From Antedon mediterranea (taxonomy: Eukaryota > Echinodermata > Crinoidea > Comatulida > Antedonidae), in NCBI RefSeq assembly GCF_964355755.1, contig NC_092673.1:2857001-2921000 (forward strand): DNA of 64,000 nt, written 5' to 3'. The position numbers and the translations under genes were made by a program. This document shows positions 21,850-34,275 of the stretch, piece after piece. The notes under the pieces are model-generated. The model had not been told where the DNA came from and made no database searches. It saw only the letters and a program-made list of their open reading frames with translations. The number at the start of each line of letters is the position of its first letter. The first letter of the stretch is position 1.

Positions 21850-22419
21850 TGATATGTTATTGCAGAACAAGTGTCGAGTTGAAAATAAACAGACAACTGG
21901 CGAATTATCGTTTGCGCGCTCTTATTTAAGAATACCTGCAAAAGAAAAATTGCACAGATTGCATGCTAATTAGGAGATGCGCAGAACGGTATTTGTTAAT
22001 ACAACAAAATGCACAAAAGAAATTCACGTTATTGTTTTATCGTCACTATCGCCGGTGATATTAAACACCATATTATAATGTAGTAGGTGTGTAGTATCAC
22101 CAACGACAGTTATAGGACGATAAAACGATAAGCCTTATATGGAGAGACGTTACGATTTTTCTTCGAAGGGTCATTAATATTAAATACAGTGGTTTTTTTC
22201 TCATCGAGTTTCAAATTGAAGTTGTGTTGATTGTACCTGCATTTATTTGTTTCATAAGTTGGCTCTTTATAATTAGTAATACATAGGCCTACTATAGTAT
22301 TAATATCGCCTTTTCAACACAATATCAATCTGTTAACCAATTTGTTTTACCAAATATTTCGCATAAAAAAGATATATATACGACCTATGCCTATAAATAC
22401 CTCTTCAAACATTTTCTAT

Positions 22420-22480
22420 AAAGCTCTGTCTACACTATCAATCTTTATGTGACAAAAAAATGTGATGTGCCCATATATAC
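22420..22480 (-). mobile_element. MITE-A fragment 7a
   Basis: Left end and GATGTGCCCATATA only; broken before the centre. Lies directly before a complete copy. Confidence 0.7.
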
Positions 22481-22497
22481 ACTGTATAACAATACCT

Positions 22498-22643
22498 AAA
22501 GCCTTGTCTACACTATCAATTTTTATGTGACAAAAAAAAATGTGATGTGCCCATATATGGACATGATGATGTCATATTACTACCATATTTAAGCATATCA
22601 CACTTTTTTTGTCAAAATAATTTGATAGTGTGAACAGAGCTTT
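22498..22643 (-). mobile_element. MITE-A copy 7b
   Basis: Complete copy with one exact CCATATATGG. Confidence 0.85.
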
Positions 22644-22767
22644 AGGATAAATACAACTTCCTAAAAATGACATTGAATTTTTTATGAGATATAAAACTTA
22701 AGCTCCACCCGGTAATTTCAAAATACATTACACTTCCATACCACCAAACCGATGAGAATACTAAGCA

Positions 22768-22898
22768 GAGTACACTATCAAACTAGTTTAACAAAAAAAG
22801 TGTGATGTGCCCAAATATGGTAGTGATATGACATCATCATGTCCATATATGGGCACATCACATTTTGTTGTCACATAACGTTTGATAGTGGTAGACAC
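22768..22898 (+). mobile_element. MITE-A copy 8
   Basis: Lacks the outermost bases of both ends. Contains exact CCAAATATGG and CCATATATGG. Confidence 0.8.
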
Positions 22899-23763
22899 AA
22901 ACGAGTTATTTATTTGGGGTAGATATAAGTTGTCTTTTTTCAAATGTTTAAAAGCTAACGAACTATATGGGGGGATTCATTATTAACAATTTTCCTTAAG
23001 CTACATCAAAAATACGTGTGAACGCAACTTACAAAAACAATAAATAACACATTACTTTCATTAAGTAAAAGCCTATTGCAATTTAATGGACATTCACATG
23101 GTTTTCTTACCAAAAGGTGTGAGGCAATGTCATACCTATTGTCTAACATAACTAGTTCTCACCAATGTTACGTGCCATGATTGTGATAGACCTAGTGACG
23201 TCATACGTCTTTAATTAAAATGATTGCCAATTATCTGTAACTTAATTTATATTTGGAGATTCTCACGGGTTGTGTGGTAAATGTCTTTATAGTATTGTAT
23301 TGTCGCTAAAATCATTTAATTACACAATATTATGGATAATTGAAATACACGTATATATCAGGCGATCATGAAAAGTGCTTCTTTGTGAGGGTTACTGGTG
23401 CGTTTACAAACAGTAAAGTTGACGCGTTCGTACAACAACAGGCGCATCGATGAAAAGTGCTTCTTTGTGTTCGGTGTTACTGGTGCGTTTTACAAACAGT
23501 AGAATTGACGCGTTCGTATTAGGGACCGCCGGACGCCATTGTTGTCTACTGTACTGTAATTCTTTGTTCTTTGTATGTTTCAATATCAATTAATTTGAAG
23601 TAAAAAAAAAGGCGCACCTACCAAGCTTATATCAATTATTTTATTCATTATTATATGCATTATATTATGTATTTCTATCATAACGAAATTGTTAATACCA
23701 GTAAAATTAAATATTATAAACTAAAAGTAATCTATATCTTAAAATTAAATTACAGTCATGTCA

Positions 23764-26700
23764 TTATACGCCATTGCATATTTTCATTTTTCCATTCCTC
23801 ATTTCCATTGAAGTAAGGACAGGGCTATTGGATTTTAAACTTTTCTTTAGACTTCCAGCAGCACGGCGTATCAATAACGCGGTCTTTTTATTTGACTGGT
23901 TTCCACGCTTTCCTTGTTTTTGAACGCCTGCAAACGACGGCGGCGATGGAAGGCGATGGATGCGTTCTTGTAAATCCTAAGAGCAGAAGAAAAAGTCGAG
24001 CGTAAAAACGTTATGGTATTCTAAATATTGTTTAAAAAAGGGGCATCATTTTAATACTGACAGCGACTATGATTAAAGCTTGGTTCTCACTAGGACGTAA
24101 CGCGAAGACGTAGACGCAACGCAAGCGAGTGACCAATGTGACAAGCAACTGTTCGAATATTCTATCGTTTGTGATTGGTCAACTCGCTTACGACGTCCTT
24201 GCGTTGCGTCATAGTGGGAACCATGGAAGCTTTACCTTGAAAACTCCTGCGCTGGATGGTCTTCTCCTTTTGACGACAACTTTCTTCTTCGACGATGTAG
24301 TTGGCTCATCATCGTCATCAGAAAACAGCTTACGTTTAACAGCGTTAAGTTGGCGTTTGTTAGTTGTTGCCCGAGAGGTACCTGCCACTGGAGTCGGGGT
24401 TTCATTTTCTGGAGGGCTACGCAACGCCCCAATGCCCCTAACAGGTGTCTTTTGGAAATCCGGTCTAGCTTTTTTAGACAAATCTGGTTTAGGAATGCGA
24501 GGCGGCTTCGACTCATCATCATCAGAAAACAGCTTACGTTTAACAGCGTTAAGGTGACGTTTGTTAGTTGTTGCCTGAGAGGTACCTGCCACTGTTGTCG
24601 GGGTTTCATCATCTGGAGGGCTACGCAACGCCCCGATGCCTCTAACAGGTGTCCTTTGCAATTTTGGTTCAGCTTTTTTAGAAGACGTTCGGGACTTAGC
24701 GCCTGAAGTGGGTGCACTGCGTGGTCGTGACGTATTACGTTTCCTGGCAGACGACTTTTTCTAAATTATAACAAGAAATGGTTAAATTACTGGTGTGATA
24801 ATTAATTTTACTTTTCATAAAATATGAAGTTTATTGGAAAAATATGGTAGCATTTCCTCACCGAATCTTGGATAGCCATTTCTTGTAGAAAATCATCTAC
24901 CGTTTTGCCTTTCTTTAATTGCTTATCAAGATTTTTGAAGTTTCCTCGATTTGAAGAAAATTTAACATGCTTGACTGAATTCAGATGCGCTATAACGTTC
25001 AAAAATCTGCAAAAGAAAAGCATGGTCCTAAGATAGCATCGTATTCGTACTTACGTTTACCTGTACCGTATTATATTTTTGTCGTTTAATCGGGGTTTTT
25101 TCATATACAATGATGCCATTCTCAAGCTTGGTTCCCACAAGGACGTAAACGGAACGCAAACGCGTTCACCAATGACAAGTGAAAGTTCGAATAATCCATC
25201 GCTTGTGATTGGTCAACTCACTTGCGTTGCGTTACGTCCTTGTGCTGCGTTTCTAGTGGGAACCAAGCATAACGCTTTGTCTACACTATCAAACTAGTTT
25301 GACAAAAAAAGTGTGATGTACCCATGGTAGTGATATGGCCAAATATGTATAGTAATATGACATCATCAATCCATGGGCACATCACATTTTTGTCACATAA
25401 AGTTTGATAGACAGAGCTTCATAATCGAAACGTAACCGTCATGTCGTATACGCCTACCTTACGTTACAAGATTCGCAATACCCAGGTTGATTAGCACCAG
25501 TAATAGCGGCACGTCTCGTCGATTTACCAGTGGGAGCAGTTTCCTTTTCAGCATGTCTGGTGCTAGGCCTACTGTTAGTTGTGATCGTTGGCCATTCATA
25601 GATGTTTTTAACAATGGGTCGATATGCTCTGATGAGGGAAAGATTATATGGGTTACAATTTTTTCACGCTGCTGCTTTAGCCCGCTACGTCCCAGAGGAT
25701 GACTCATTAAGAAACCGAAAGTAAAACAGCAGTTATATATCTCAGGTTGACAGTTTTGCTAAAATGCATAATCGACTGTAATTTATAGGTACCACCAAAA
25801 AACGGAAAGAGTCTAACGGTTGAATGACAAATCCCAAAGCATTTGTGGTATTTATGAGTCCCATGATTCGCTGTCAGATGATACTTCACACTTGAATGAA
25901 GTATCTAGGGTGATGAAGTGACCCCCAGACTTGACCTTAGCAATAAAAATAAACTAAAGTGACTAATATGAAACACAGACTCTGTAACAAAAAAATAATA
26001 TTTGTTCACATAAAAAAAGAAACGAAACGTTTAATTATAACTAAAAAACCATTGTCTGACAGACAATTTAAGTATTTTTTGCTTTAAATTACATTTTTTT
26101 CAGGTAAAATAACTATTATGTGACAATAAAATGACACATTCAAACACAAATTTGAAATAAAAAATATTTTTCAGAGGGACAATATATCTTTAAAACTGTT
26201 ACGTCAATAAGCGAGCAGCGTTTTTTGTAAGAAATATTTCTTGTATACTTTAGTATGAACTATAATAGTGCTCAGAACGTAGATCAAACCATGAAGATGA
26301 TGATTATTCTTATCAACATTGAGTTCCAACCTTATGTTCAAAGAAAGTAAAATTCCTTCTTTTATGATTTTTTAAGAAAATCGATACAAGTGTAGACTTA
26401 ATTCAAGTGAAAGTGTTTTAGTCTCAACGATTATAGACAACGTCTTATATAAGTCAAAGATAATTAATTTTACTTTCTATGGACCAACAGAGATTCCGAA
26501 ATAAAAGATTGAATGAATGAATGAATTATGATGAAACTACAAATATAAAATAAAATGTGAAAACCATTTTGCTCCATTTTGCGGGTTCTCTAACCTTGAG
26601 TTATCTTCCACTTTTAACACATTTCTTCTACCTTTTGGTGATCGACTGACTTTTGTAATTTGTGGTGGAGTTCGTCTCGGTTTAGTCACTTTTGTTAGTG

Positions 26701-28073
26701 AATTTATCCAATTTGAGACATCTACAATTAATATAAAATATGTACAGTAAATGTAATACAGAAAGCTGTCATTCATTCATTCATCAGTGGAAAATTACTT
26801 CCATTTATTGTCATTTGCATATACAATATACATGGAAATGGTGTATGCTCGAAAAAAGATAAATAAAAAAAAAACAATTACACACATCACATCACTCTCG
26901 TACAGTATACTGACAAGCATTCAGTGCTCAAATGGTAATAAAAGCTGTTACAAAACCTATTTGTACAAGAGATAAAAGGTAGGTAAAAGAGGTAAAACTT
27001 CTACCGCTACCTAACACCTCAAAATGCTATTTACATATTACCATCGCCATGATTATCATACTCATGCGAAATCATCTCCGTCAGATCATCACATGTATCA
27101 TGGCCATAGCAATTTTTTTTTGCCAAAAAAAAAAAAAATTTTGTGCCGCTCCTTTAGACAGAACGGAAGCATTAGGAAACTTTTACCATGCGGTCGCTTA
27201 TAATTTACTACGACTGAAACATTGGTATTTGAAAACTCTGACTGGACATGCGCACCCCAAATCACGTCTGGGAAATAACATTTGCTGATAAATAATTGAG
27301 ATGCATGTAGACGGTAGTTATCGTCAGATAAGCGGCGTTTTTTGTAAGAAATATTTCTTGTTTGATTGTACCAACCATCGATATGTTTGATTTCTGCTCG
27401 TTGCAGTTCAGCTTTCTCTAAAACTTCTTTCCTAGCATCCTTTGAAAAAAAAGATTTAATATGGTAAAAATAATATAATACAAGACAAAAATAAGTGTAG
27501 ATATTTATATTATTCGGCAAAATCATAGGCCTTATTCATAGTTTATGGTTACTGCGAATATCATACTTACTTTAGTTGAATTCCTAGATGTAGGTCGAGC
27601 CCTAGATCTGAAAATAAAAAAAAACAACTTTTATCTCAGTATTATCACCGTAAATCATAAATATTTTCTCCAACATGTATTCTTCATCCTTCGTAAATTT
27701 ATCATAACCTTTGTTACGTTTCAATAAATATCTAAAGCTCTGTCTACACACTATACAACTTTATGTGACAAAAAAATGTGATGTGCCCATATATGGACAT
27801 GATGTCATGTCACTACCATATTTGGGCACATCACTCTGTTTTGATAGTGTAGACAGAGCTTAACAGATACTTTACTAACCGTAGAGTTCGTACTCCAAGC
27901 TGTTGATTAGTTATCAAAACATTGACCGATTTTGTAAAGTTGTGTAGAACGCTAGCGCCAAGACTTCTGAGGCGTATTTCAAGAGCTCGTGTCCTGCTTG
28001 CTGGGCTTCCCTTTAAATCCAAAAAGAATATCTTTTTCGAAAGCACTTTTTGCTCGTTTTGCGATTTCGGCAT
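23764..28073 (-). CDS. DBF4: DBF4, regulatory subunit of the CDC7 kinase
   Basis: Activates CDC7, which phosphorylates MCM helicase to fire replication origins (family knowledge). Exons: 28073-27880, 27607-27571, 27439-27376, 26721-26595, 25628-25458, 25006-24862, 24760-24236, 23976-23764; 1476 nt, 491 residues. Motif N/BRCT-like: KIFFLDLKG (17-25), then EIKHIDDVSNWINSL. Motif M: YRPIVKNIYEWPTI after LKVEDNSRA. Motif C: a CCHH zinc finger, GYCESCNVRFLNVIAHLN followed by SVKH, with the same spacing as human DBF4. The exon 24236-24760 tail holds two copies of a ~60-residue Lys/Pro-rich unit ending LFSDDD. Splice choices at 25458 (donor after AACGTAAG) and 27376 were made because only they keep the finger and BRCT in frame. 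The last exon is basic (RRAAGSLKKSLK). Confidence 0.92.
24076..24237. mobile_element. MITE-B copy 3, abutting a DBF4 splice donor
   Basis: Ends AAGCTTGGTTCTCACTAG and (complement) AAGCTTCCATGGTTCCCAC, flanked by TA. On the minus strand the last bases before the element, G plus TA plus the terminal AAG, form the GTAAAG donor of DBF4 exon 24236-24760. Confidence 0.8.
25121..25270. mobile_element. MITE-B copy 4
   Basis: Ends CAAGCTTGGTTCCCAC / GTGGGAACCAAGC, in the DBF4 intron between exons 25458-25628 and 24862-25006. Directly followed by MITE-A copy 9. Confidence 0.8.
25271..25419 (+). mobile_element. MITE-A copy 9
   Basis: Complete but decayed copy; no exact CArG match remains in the first unit. 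In the same DBF4 intron as MITE-B copy 4. Confidence 0.8.
26050..26198 (+). repeat. Dispersed repeat R1, copy 2
   Basis: Starts with TTGTCTGACAGACAATTTAA and ends with GGGACAATATATCTTTAAA, as in 2249-2590 but about 40 bp shorter between the shared blocks. In a DBF4 intron. Confidence 0.65.
27733..27862 (-). mobile_element. MITE-A copy 10
   Basis: Short complete copy, TA on the left. One CCATATATGG. Its right end is only 17 bp from DBF4 exon 1 (left edge 27880). Confidence 0.85.
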
Positions 28074-28938
28074 TTTGGTAAAAGAACCGGCCACCAAGAG
28101 GACGAGTACTATTAGACTACTGTAACGTATGTTGCTATGGTGGATGCGTGTGCGACACTAGTTAATCTATCCTAGCAACTGATCGCGTGCCGAGTGTTGC
28201 GTACGTAACGGCGACCGTATAATAATCTTCCCAGCAACAGATGATTACGTCTTGACTTCACCCGAGTAAAATTGTCACGTTTCCACTTTCATGATGATAA
28301 AACAATCTATAACAGTATATATATACAATAGCCTATATACTTGCACTGATGAAGGGCTAGTGTTGCCCGAAACTCTGCTAACTTTTCTGGCTGTTTTACT
28401 TACCGTTTTGATTTAGCTTTTCGCTTTTTTTTGTATCTCCATTGAGATCCAGCCACATGATACCCACAGTATTGTCATTTTTTCAGTAATTTGCCTTTGG
28501 AAGTAGTATATATATACAAATACAATATATCTTTTCTTCAATATTTATTTAATTCTACAGTAATACAAACACCTCACGGAGGTCATACTGGAGGTCATAC
28601 TGTACATTTCAGTTTACAGAATACAGTAGATAATTCTAAACGAACTACACTATAATCATTATCACTTTTTAGGTCGAAGGTGGTTATGATAATTTCAATC
28701 TAATCATCAATTATTAAATATCACTGTTCAGGCTTAATTGTGCGAGTATGGTTGTTTTTGCTAATTATCGTTTTGGTGGGTGGGTCACCAACTTACACAC
28801 ATGTAAATTAAAGGCCTAATGTCAATTTATATTTATAAATTTACTGAACCCACAATACTAATTGATTAAACATTCAATTTGTATACATTATGTTAACCTA
28901 TTATGTGTCATTATATAAAATTAATATCAGTTTAACTA
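28074..28938. other. Gap between DBF4 and FAM136A
   Basis: DBF4 promoter side (28074-28300) followed by a retroelement-like tail at 28330-28500 and the FAM136A 3' UTR. A short tandem GGAGGTCATACT lies near 28579-28600. No other gene seen. Confidence 0.45.
28330..28500 (+). repeat. Retroelement tail with hammerhead-like core
   Basis: 28346-28352 CTGATGA, stem GGGC (28354-28357) / GCCC (28365-28368), then GAAAC (28369-28373). This is followed by GTTTTGATTTAGCTTTTCGC and ATTGAGATCCAGCCAC, and the latter block is found twice in tandem at 54985-55170. Penelope-like retroelements often carry hammerhead motifs (established knowledge). No matching GUH cleavage strand was found by eye, so activity is unsupported. 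Confidence 0.35.
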
Positions 28939-30178
28939 CTATTGATATTGTGCTAATGTTGCCTTCATTCTCTTCATCATAGCTGGTAAAATTGCTATAT
29001 GTTTATCTCCACACTTGACTAGACACCCTTCTATCTCTCCTCTCAAGGCATCTACTTGTTGTTGACTGGCTCCTGGTGATAGCCGATCTTTTACATCATC
29101 CTGACATTGTATTGCACACCGCTGTAGCCTTTCCTGAAATAGAAATATTTTTTGTTATTAAATTAATTCGTAAGAGTGACCACTATACAAAAAAATTGGA
29201 ACACGTAACAGTTAACACTAACAAAACAACCTGTAATTACGAGCATAACGGCTATGAGCGCTCACTGGATAAACTCAGGGGCCCCCAGAGCTCAAGTGAC
29301 TCCAGAGCATGAGCAGTCCAATGCAACTATCCAGCGTTGGAGGGCACCTTAGGAGTGCTAAACCAGGGCCGGGCCTTTGCCCTGTACATTACGCCACTAG
29401 TAATTGTAGTTTATTGTAAGGTATAATTTTACCACTCCTATACACTGACTGTATAGCTTCTCTCACTATCCTTAATAAGTAGGCTATGTCGTTGTGTTGA
29501 AAGATTCCCGATTATACCATCATCATGGACCTATAGCATATTTATATAGGTCCATGATAACATCATAATACCTGGTAATCTTGCAGTTCATGTTGAATTG
29601 TGTTCTGTGCTTGTTGTAAGGGCTGTGAGCATCGTTCAATACAACGTTGAGCTTCCTCCATACTGCTTGAAGTATTATCACAACATTTTGCACTGCAACG
29701 ATACATATTTCCCTGTCGTGAAGAAAGACATAATTCACACACACATTCATATGATAATTTATCATCTTTTCCTTTTTATCTAAATCATGGGCCTAACCTA
29801 CCTAGGCACTAAAGTGTTGTGTTTAAAAATATATTTGAATGTTTATAAAAATTTCATAACTTCACTTTATATAGAAACTCCAAACATTTTAAGCTAGGCC
29901 TAGACATCTACTAGTACTAGGCCTATGTGTCCGCAGTCACGCTATTCGAGCCGTTAATCTCCTCCTAGCTAGCTCACTCATGCCACCAAAGCTCCCGGCT
30001 TAGCTAGTAGCCTACCTAAACGTATTACACCTGTAGTACTACTAAATACTATTTAAATCATTAAAATAAGTTATTATGCCTATTACTGTACCTGCATTTT
30101 GCGAATATGCTGAGTATCTAACTCTTTTACAAGGTCTCCAACGGCCTTTTCAACACGTGCTTGTACCTGCTCCGCCAT
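28939..30178 (-). CDS. FAM136A: FAM136A, mitochondrial intermembrane-space protein
   Basis: A small conserved protein of the mitochondrial intermembrane space; its exact role is poorly defined. Exons: 30178-30092, 29712-29572, 29133-28939; 423 nt, 140 residues (human 138). Paired Cys motifs are the family hallmark and are present: RCSAKCC, RCIERC, RCAIQC and GCLVKC. N-terminus MAEQVQARVEKAVGDLVKEL is an amphipathic helix; no membrane segment. All three junctions fall between codons. The ATG at 30178 is the only in-frame candidate and matches the family start (MAE). Confidence 0.95.
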
Positions 30179-30622
30179 TTTTCGATTTATAGAAAGTACC
30201 GTAACATCAAACGAATTAGGCGTCATTGATGCGTCATAAAAACTTATGTGTTATTCTACAAAACATAATGGACAGTTTTTTTTCAACTTTATTATCATTA
30301 AATCAAGTTTCTAATACTAAAACTTAATATTGATGATATAGAAGACAATATTGGTATTTAATTTAATATATGTATTTAACAAAGGTGCGTTTATAACGCG
30401 TTTATTACGGATGAGACGCAAAATACAATTGCCTACTCTAGAATTTAAAACCCAGCAAAAAAGGGAAATTCCCTTTTTATAATGTCATTGTTTGTAAACG
30501 TTGCATTTTTATGCAAATAAAAAATTATTTACGTTAGGACTGTACACAAATATTTGTTTTATGATTTACTTATATATAAATATATATTAACACTTTTTAA
30601 AATATAATAATCCAAAAATAAA
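30179..30622. promoter_or_regulatory. Putative shared promoter, FAM136A/RPIA
   Basis: The two genes are head to head with about 445 bp between start codons (645 bp if RPIA starts at 30824). No TATA box or known site was picked out. Positional inference only. Confidence 0.4.
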
Positions 30623-33567
30623 ATGGAAATGAAAATAATATTTCCAGTTTGGTTGGGTCACAAAAAAACAAGGAACTTCCACATGTTGTTTTCAAACGCC
30701 AGAAGTGCGTACGTTCTTGGACATTTCAGGTCCTTTATTTCCGCTTCTCTTAGCCGGAAGTACAATCGGTGTTGTTCCTGGCATCGTCCCCATTTCTTTT
30801 CAAGAACATTTTGTAAAATACCAATGGCAGAATCTGCAAAAAAAGCCGCTGCAATTGCTGCTGTCAACAACCATGTTAAGGTACCTACCTACTCTAGATA
30901 GATAAGATAGTGGAATAGGATACTACAGCAATATATCCAGGGCAGGGAATGGTATGCTATTATGCTGCGATCGGTGTATAGGGTCCTTCCATGAACATTG
31001 CTCACCGCTATGCTTTCCTACCAGTAGCTGCACCCTTTCTTTTCCAAGTATGAGATGATCACCATATTAATCGTTTAAAATTCTTTTTATTTTGCAGGAC
31101 AAACAGATTGTTGGTATAGGAAGTGGATCAACAATTGTTTATGCTGTTGAACGGCTTGGTAACAATTCATAAATATTATTTTTAATGCTATATAATAATA
31201 ATAATATTATTAAAATTGAATTAATATCTCTTTTTTCTAAGTAAAATATTTAATTGGAAATATAGCAAAATGAATTGCATACTATGAGTATGAGAAACTT
31301 TTTGTTATATGTTTTCTCCATAAATTAACTTCTCTATACAACTTTAATAAAATTAATATTTCTTTTATTAATAGTTAGAATTTAGGTTTATTGCTCATTT
31401 ATAATTATCTATGTTCTATGAATTTATTTACAGCTGAACGTGTCAAGAAAGAAAATCTAACACTACAGTGTGTGCCAACCTCGTTTCAAGCCCGTCAGCT
31501 GATTATAAATAACAACTTAAACTTGAGTGATTTAGAAAAGACTCCATGTGTAAGAAAAGTGTCTTTTTTACAACCATCAGTTGGATTCAATTGTACATTT
31601 TGTTAAATTTGTTTAGTACTTTGTACACCATGTGACTCATGGACATCCAATCAAATGACAGGAATTTATTTAAGTGTTGAATGTATATAATATAATTAAC
31701 ATTATTAACAAATAAGAAGCTTGCTCGTAGAGTACTTACTATAAGTAATAGTAACCTACCCTCATATTAATAATGGAACAATCCAAATAACGAACCAACC
31801 AATCATTTGATGATCTGTGTTTTCTTAGTTTTCTAGTTGGAGAATGGAGCTATAAATTGCAATCATCATGTATTTGATAAATATTCGTTTTGAACTAAAA
31901 TAGAAAATTTTTAAATAAATTTTTTTAACTGTTTACAAAATATGCTTTTGTGTGTTTTCAGTTGGATGTTGCAATTGATGGAGCAGATGAGGTGGACACT
32001 GACTTAAATTTAATTAAAGGTGGTGGGTAAGTATTACATTTAGGACTACTGTACACCTGCCCCCCCCCCCCTCTCCCCTTTGAAAGCAACAACAAAAAAG
32101 GTAGTGTGTAGGTATTACATTTAGAAAAAGTTGATGTGTGTTGGTCACATTTTAGTTTGAACTATAAAAAGTTCATTGGTATAAGGTTTAAAGTTTCAGT
32201 AATTCATCATTTATAATAACAAAATATCTATGTGCATTTTCAGTGGATGTCTAACACAAGAGAAGATCATAGCATACAATGCTGAGACATTCATTGTCAT
32301 AGCTGATTACAGGTTTGTCCTACACTATTTCACTAAAGCTCTGTCTACACTTATCACACTAGTTTGACAAAAAAAAGTAGGATGTTTCCATGGTAGTGAT
32401 ATGGCTAAATATGGTAGTGATATGACACACCATCATGTCCATATATGGGCACTTCACATTTTCTTGTCACATAAAGTTTGTAGTATAGGCTTTATTCCCA
32501 GTTTCCTAGACTTTCTGCATTCTCACTCCTGAGGACAATCAAAGTATATTTATCGAACTATATATACATGTTGTACCGCAAACTTTATATCAACACAGGT
32601 CCGTTGTTATTGCCGTTTCTTTTTATTGCCCTATGACCCAACTAGATATTAAAAAACGGTAATAGCGTAACTTCTGTTGTATTTTATTCTGCCAATATTT
32701 AGGAAAGATTCAAAACAGTTTGGTGAAAAGTGGAAGAAAGGTGTTCCCATAGAAGTGATTGCTATGGCCTACAAACCTGTGATGAAGAAGATAGAGAGCC
32801 TCCTAGGTGGACAGGCAGTACTACGAATGGCACAAGCTAAAGCTGTGAGTATACAGTTGACATATGAAGCAGCGTAATATTCAGAAGAAATGCTTATAAT
32901 TGTACATATTTATACAAGAACATTTTAACATTTTAAATTTTAATTGGGCCTATAGTACGATCGAATTGATTATTGTCATTGTAGGAAAACATTGAAAGGA
33001 AAAATTAAAAAATTCAGATAAACTAGTTTTTAAAAATTGTGTTAAAAAGTTTTTGTAAAGCTCTGTCTACACTATCAAACTTTATGTGACGAAAAATGTG
33101 ATGTGCCCATATATGGACATGATGATGTCATATTACTACCATAGTTGGGCACATCACATTCTTTTTATCAAAATAGATAGTGGAGACAGAGCTAATGATA
33201 ATTTATTTATCTTGTTTAGGGTCCTGTTGTTACGGACAATGGTAACCTGATTGTGGATTGGAAATTTGATAAAGTTTCTGGAAATTGGCAAGATATTAAC
33301 CAGACTCTTATGATGATTCCAGGTAGGAAATGTTTCAAATCATCATTTATTTTCAGTAACTTAGGCTCTGTCTACACTATCAAACTAGTTTGACGTGCCC
33401 AAATATGGTAGTGATATGCCCAAATATGGTAGTGATATGTCTATATATATATGTAATGCAATATTTATACATTTTAAACAGGGGTTGTTGATACAGGGTT
33501 ATTTGTGAAGATGGCAAAGAAGGTATACTTTGGAATGGAGGATGGGTCAGTCTCTGAGCGAGGTTGA
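30623..33567 (+). CDS. RPIA: RPIA, ribose-5-phosphate isomerase A
   Basis: Interconverts ribose-5-phosphate and ribulose-5-phosphate in the non-oxidative pentose phosphate pathway, in the cytosol. Exons: 30623-30880, 31098-31158, 31434-31549, 31962-32026, 32244-32312, 32703-32844, 33220-33322, 33482-33567; 900 nt, 299 residues (human 311). Motifs: [15 protein letters not shown] (phosphate loop), [21 protein letters not shown] with the active-site acidic residues, [35 protein letters not shown] and [12 protein letters not shown] 30623 adds a basic 67-residue extension. ATG 30824 ([13 protein letters not shown]) gives 232 residues and matches the conserved core start, so the true start is uncertain. 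Polyadenylation AATAAA at 34022-34027. Confidence 0.95.
32334..32493 (+). mobile_element. MITE-A copy 11
   Basis: Complete copy, right end decayed. One CCATATATGG. RPIA intron 5. Confidence 0.8.
33057..33194 (-). mobile_element. MITE-A copy 12
   Basis: Complete copy, one CCATATATGG, ending 25 bp before RPIA exon 33220-33322. Confidence 0.85.
33361..33450 (+). mobile_element. MITE-A copy 13, right half lost
   Basis: Left end and two tandem CCAAATATGG units, then breaks into TATATA sequence 30 bp before the last RPIA exon. Confidence 0.8.
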
Positions 33568-34275
33568 ATTATTGTGTCTTGTAGTACTCACTAATGCAGA
33601 CAACATTGTAAAAGGTTGAATTTAAATGCTCAACGTAATACCATTTGCTGTTATGTATTCTTTTCTATTATGAATAGTTGGTAAGCAGGGTAAAGATTTA
33701 TCTGGATATGATCGACCCTGGGACTATAAATATAGATTTCTTAATTGACTTAAAATGATGTACTATGTTTTTCTACTGTTTTAATAGCAGTTGGTATGTT
33801 TTTCCATTACTGAAACCTTGAGTCATTGTCTGTGTATGCTAATATATAAGCTCTGTCTACACTACCAAATATGGCAGTGATATGACATCATGTCCATATA
33901 TTGGCATATCACATTTTGTTGTCACATACAGTTTGATACTGTGTAGGCAGAAGTTTACTGTTTGTATCTGGCTTAACATTAATAATAATGCTCCAAAAAT
34001 GTTGTTTACTATATTATTTTCAATAAAATACAATTGTATGTAATATTAAGCATGCCTTAAAAAGGACCAGTAACGTTTCTTTTTTTAAATAAAATTGACC
34101 GTACTAACTTTGAATAGAAAAATGTGATTTATTATAGTATATAAGTAATTCGAGAAATTAAAATACTAAAAATATGACTTCATTAATAATTTTTTGTATG
34201 TACTATACATAAAAATTATCAAAAGCACATTAATGTCTATATTATGTAATAGTATATTATTTATATACATATTTT
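33568..34275. other. Gap between convergent RPIA and CFAP99
   Basis: RPIA 3' UTR (AATAAA at 34022-34027), one MITE-A, otherwise AT-rich. No gene recognised. Confidence 0.5.
33848..33956 (+). mobile_element. MITE-A copy 14, internally deleted
   Basis: Both ends present but only a single CCAAATATGG unit remains between them. Confidence 0.75.

Larger units (their letters stand above)
21850..23763. other. Intergenic region upstream of the T-box gene
   Basis: Contains the probable T-box gene promoter (an AT-rich TTAAATAAG on the minus strand near 21920-21930), a ~105 bp foldback at 22029-22132 (TTGTTTTATCGTC against GGACGATAAAACGATAA), and three MITE-A pieces. About 65 bp is duplicated in tandem at 23366-23425 and 23451-23519 (TGAAAAGTGCTTCTTTGTG ... 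TGACGCGTTCGTA). No coding exon recognised. Confidence 0.5.

Noticed and set aside
24129-24706. Plus-strand open frames of 118-142 codons.
   Set aside because: They are antisense to the DBF4 exon 24236-24760 and gain length from its internal duplication.
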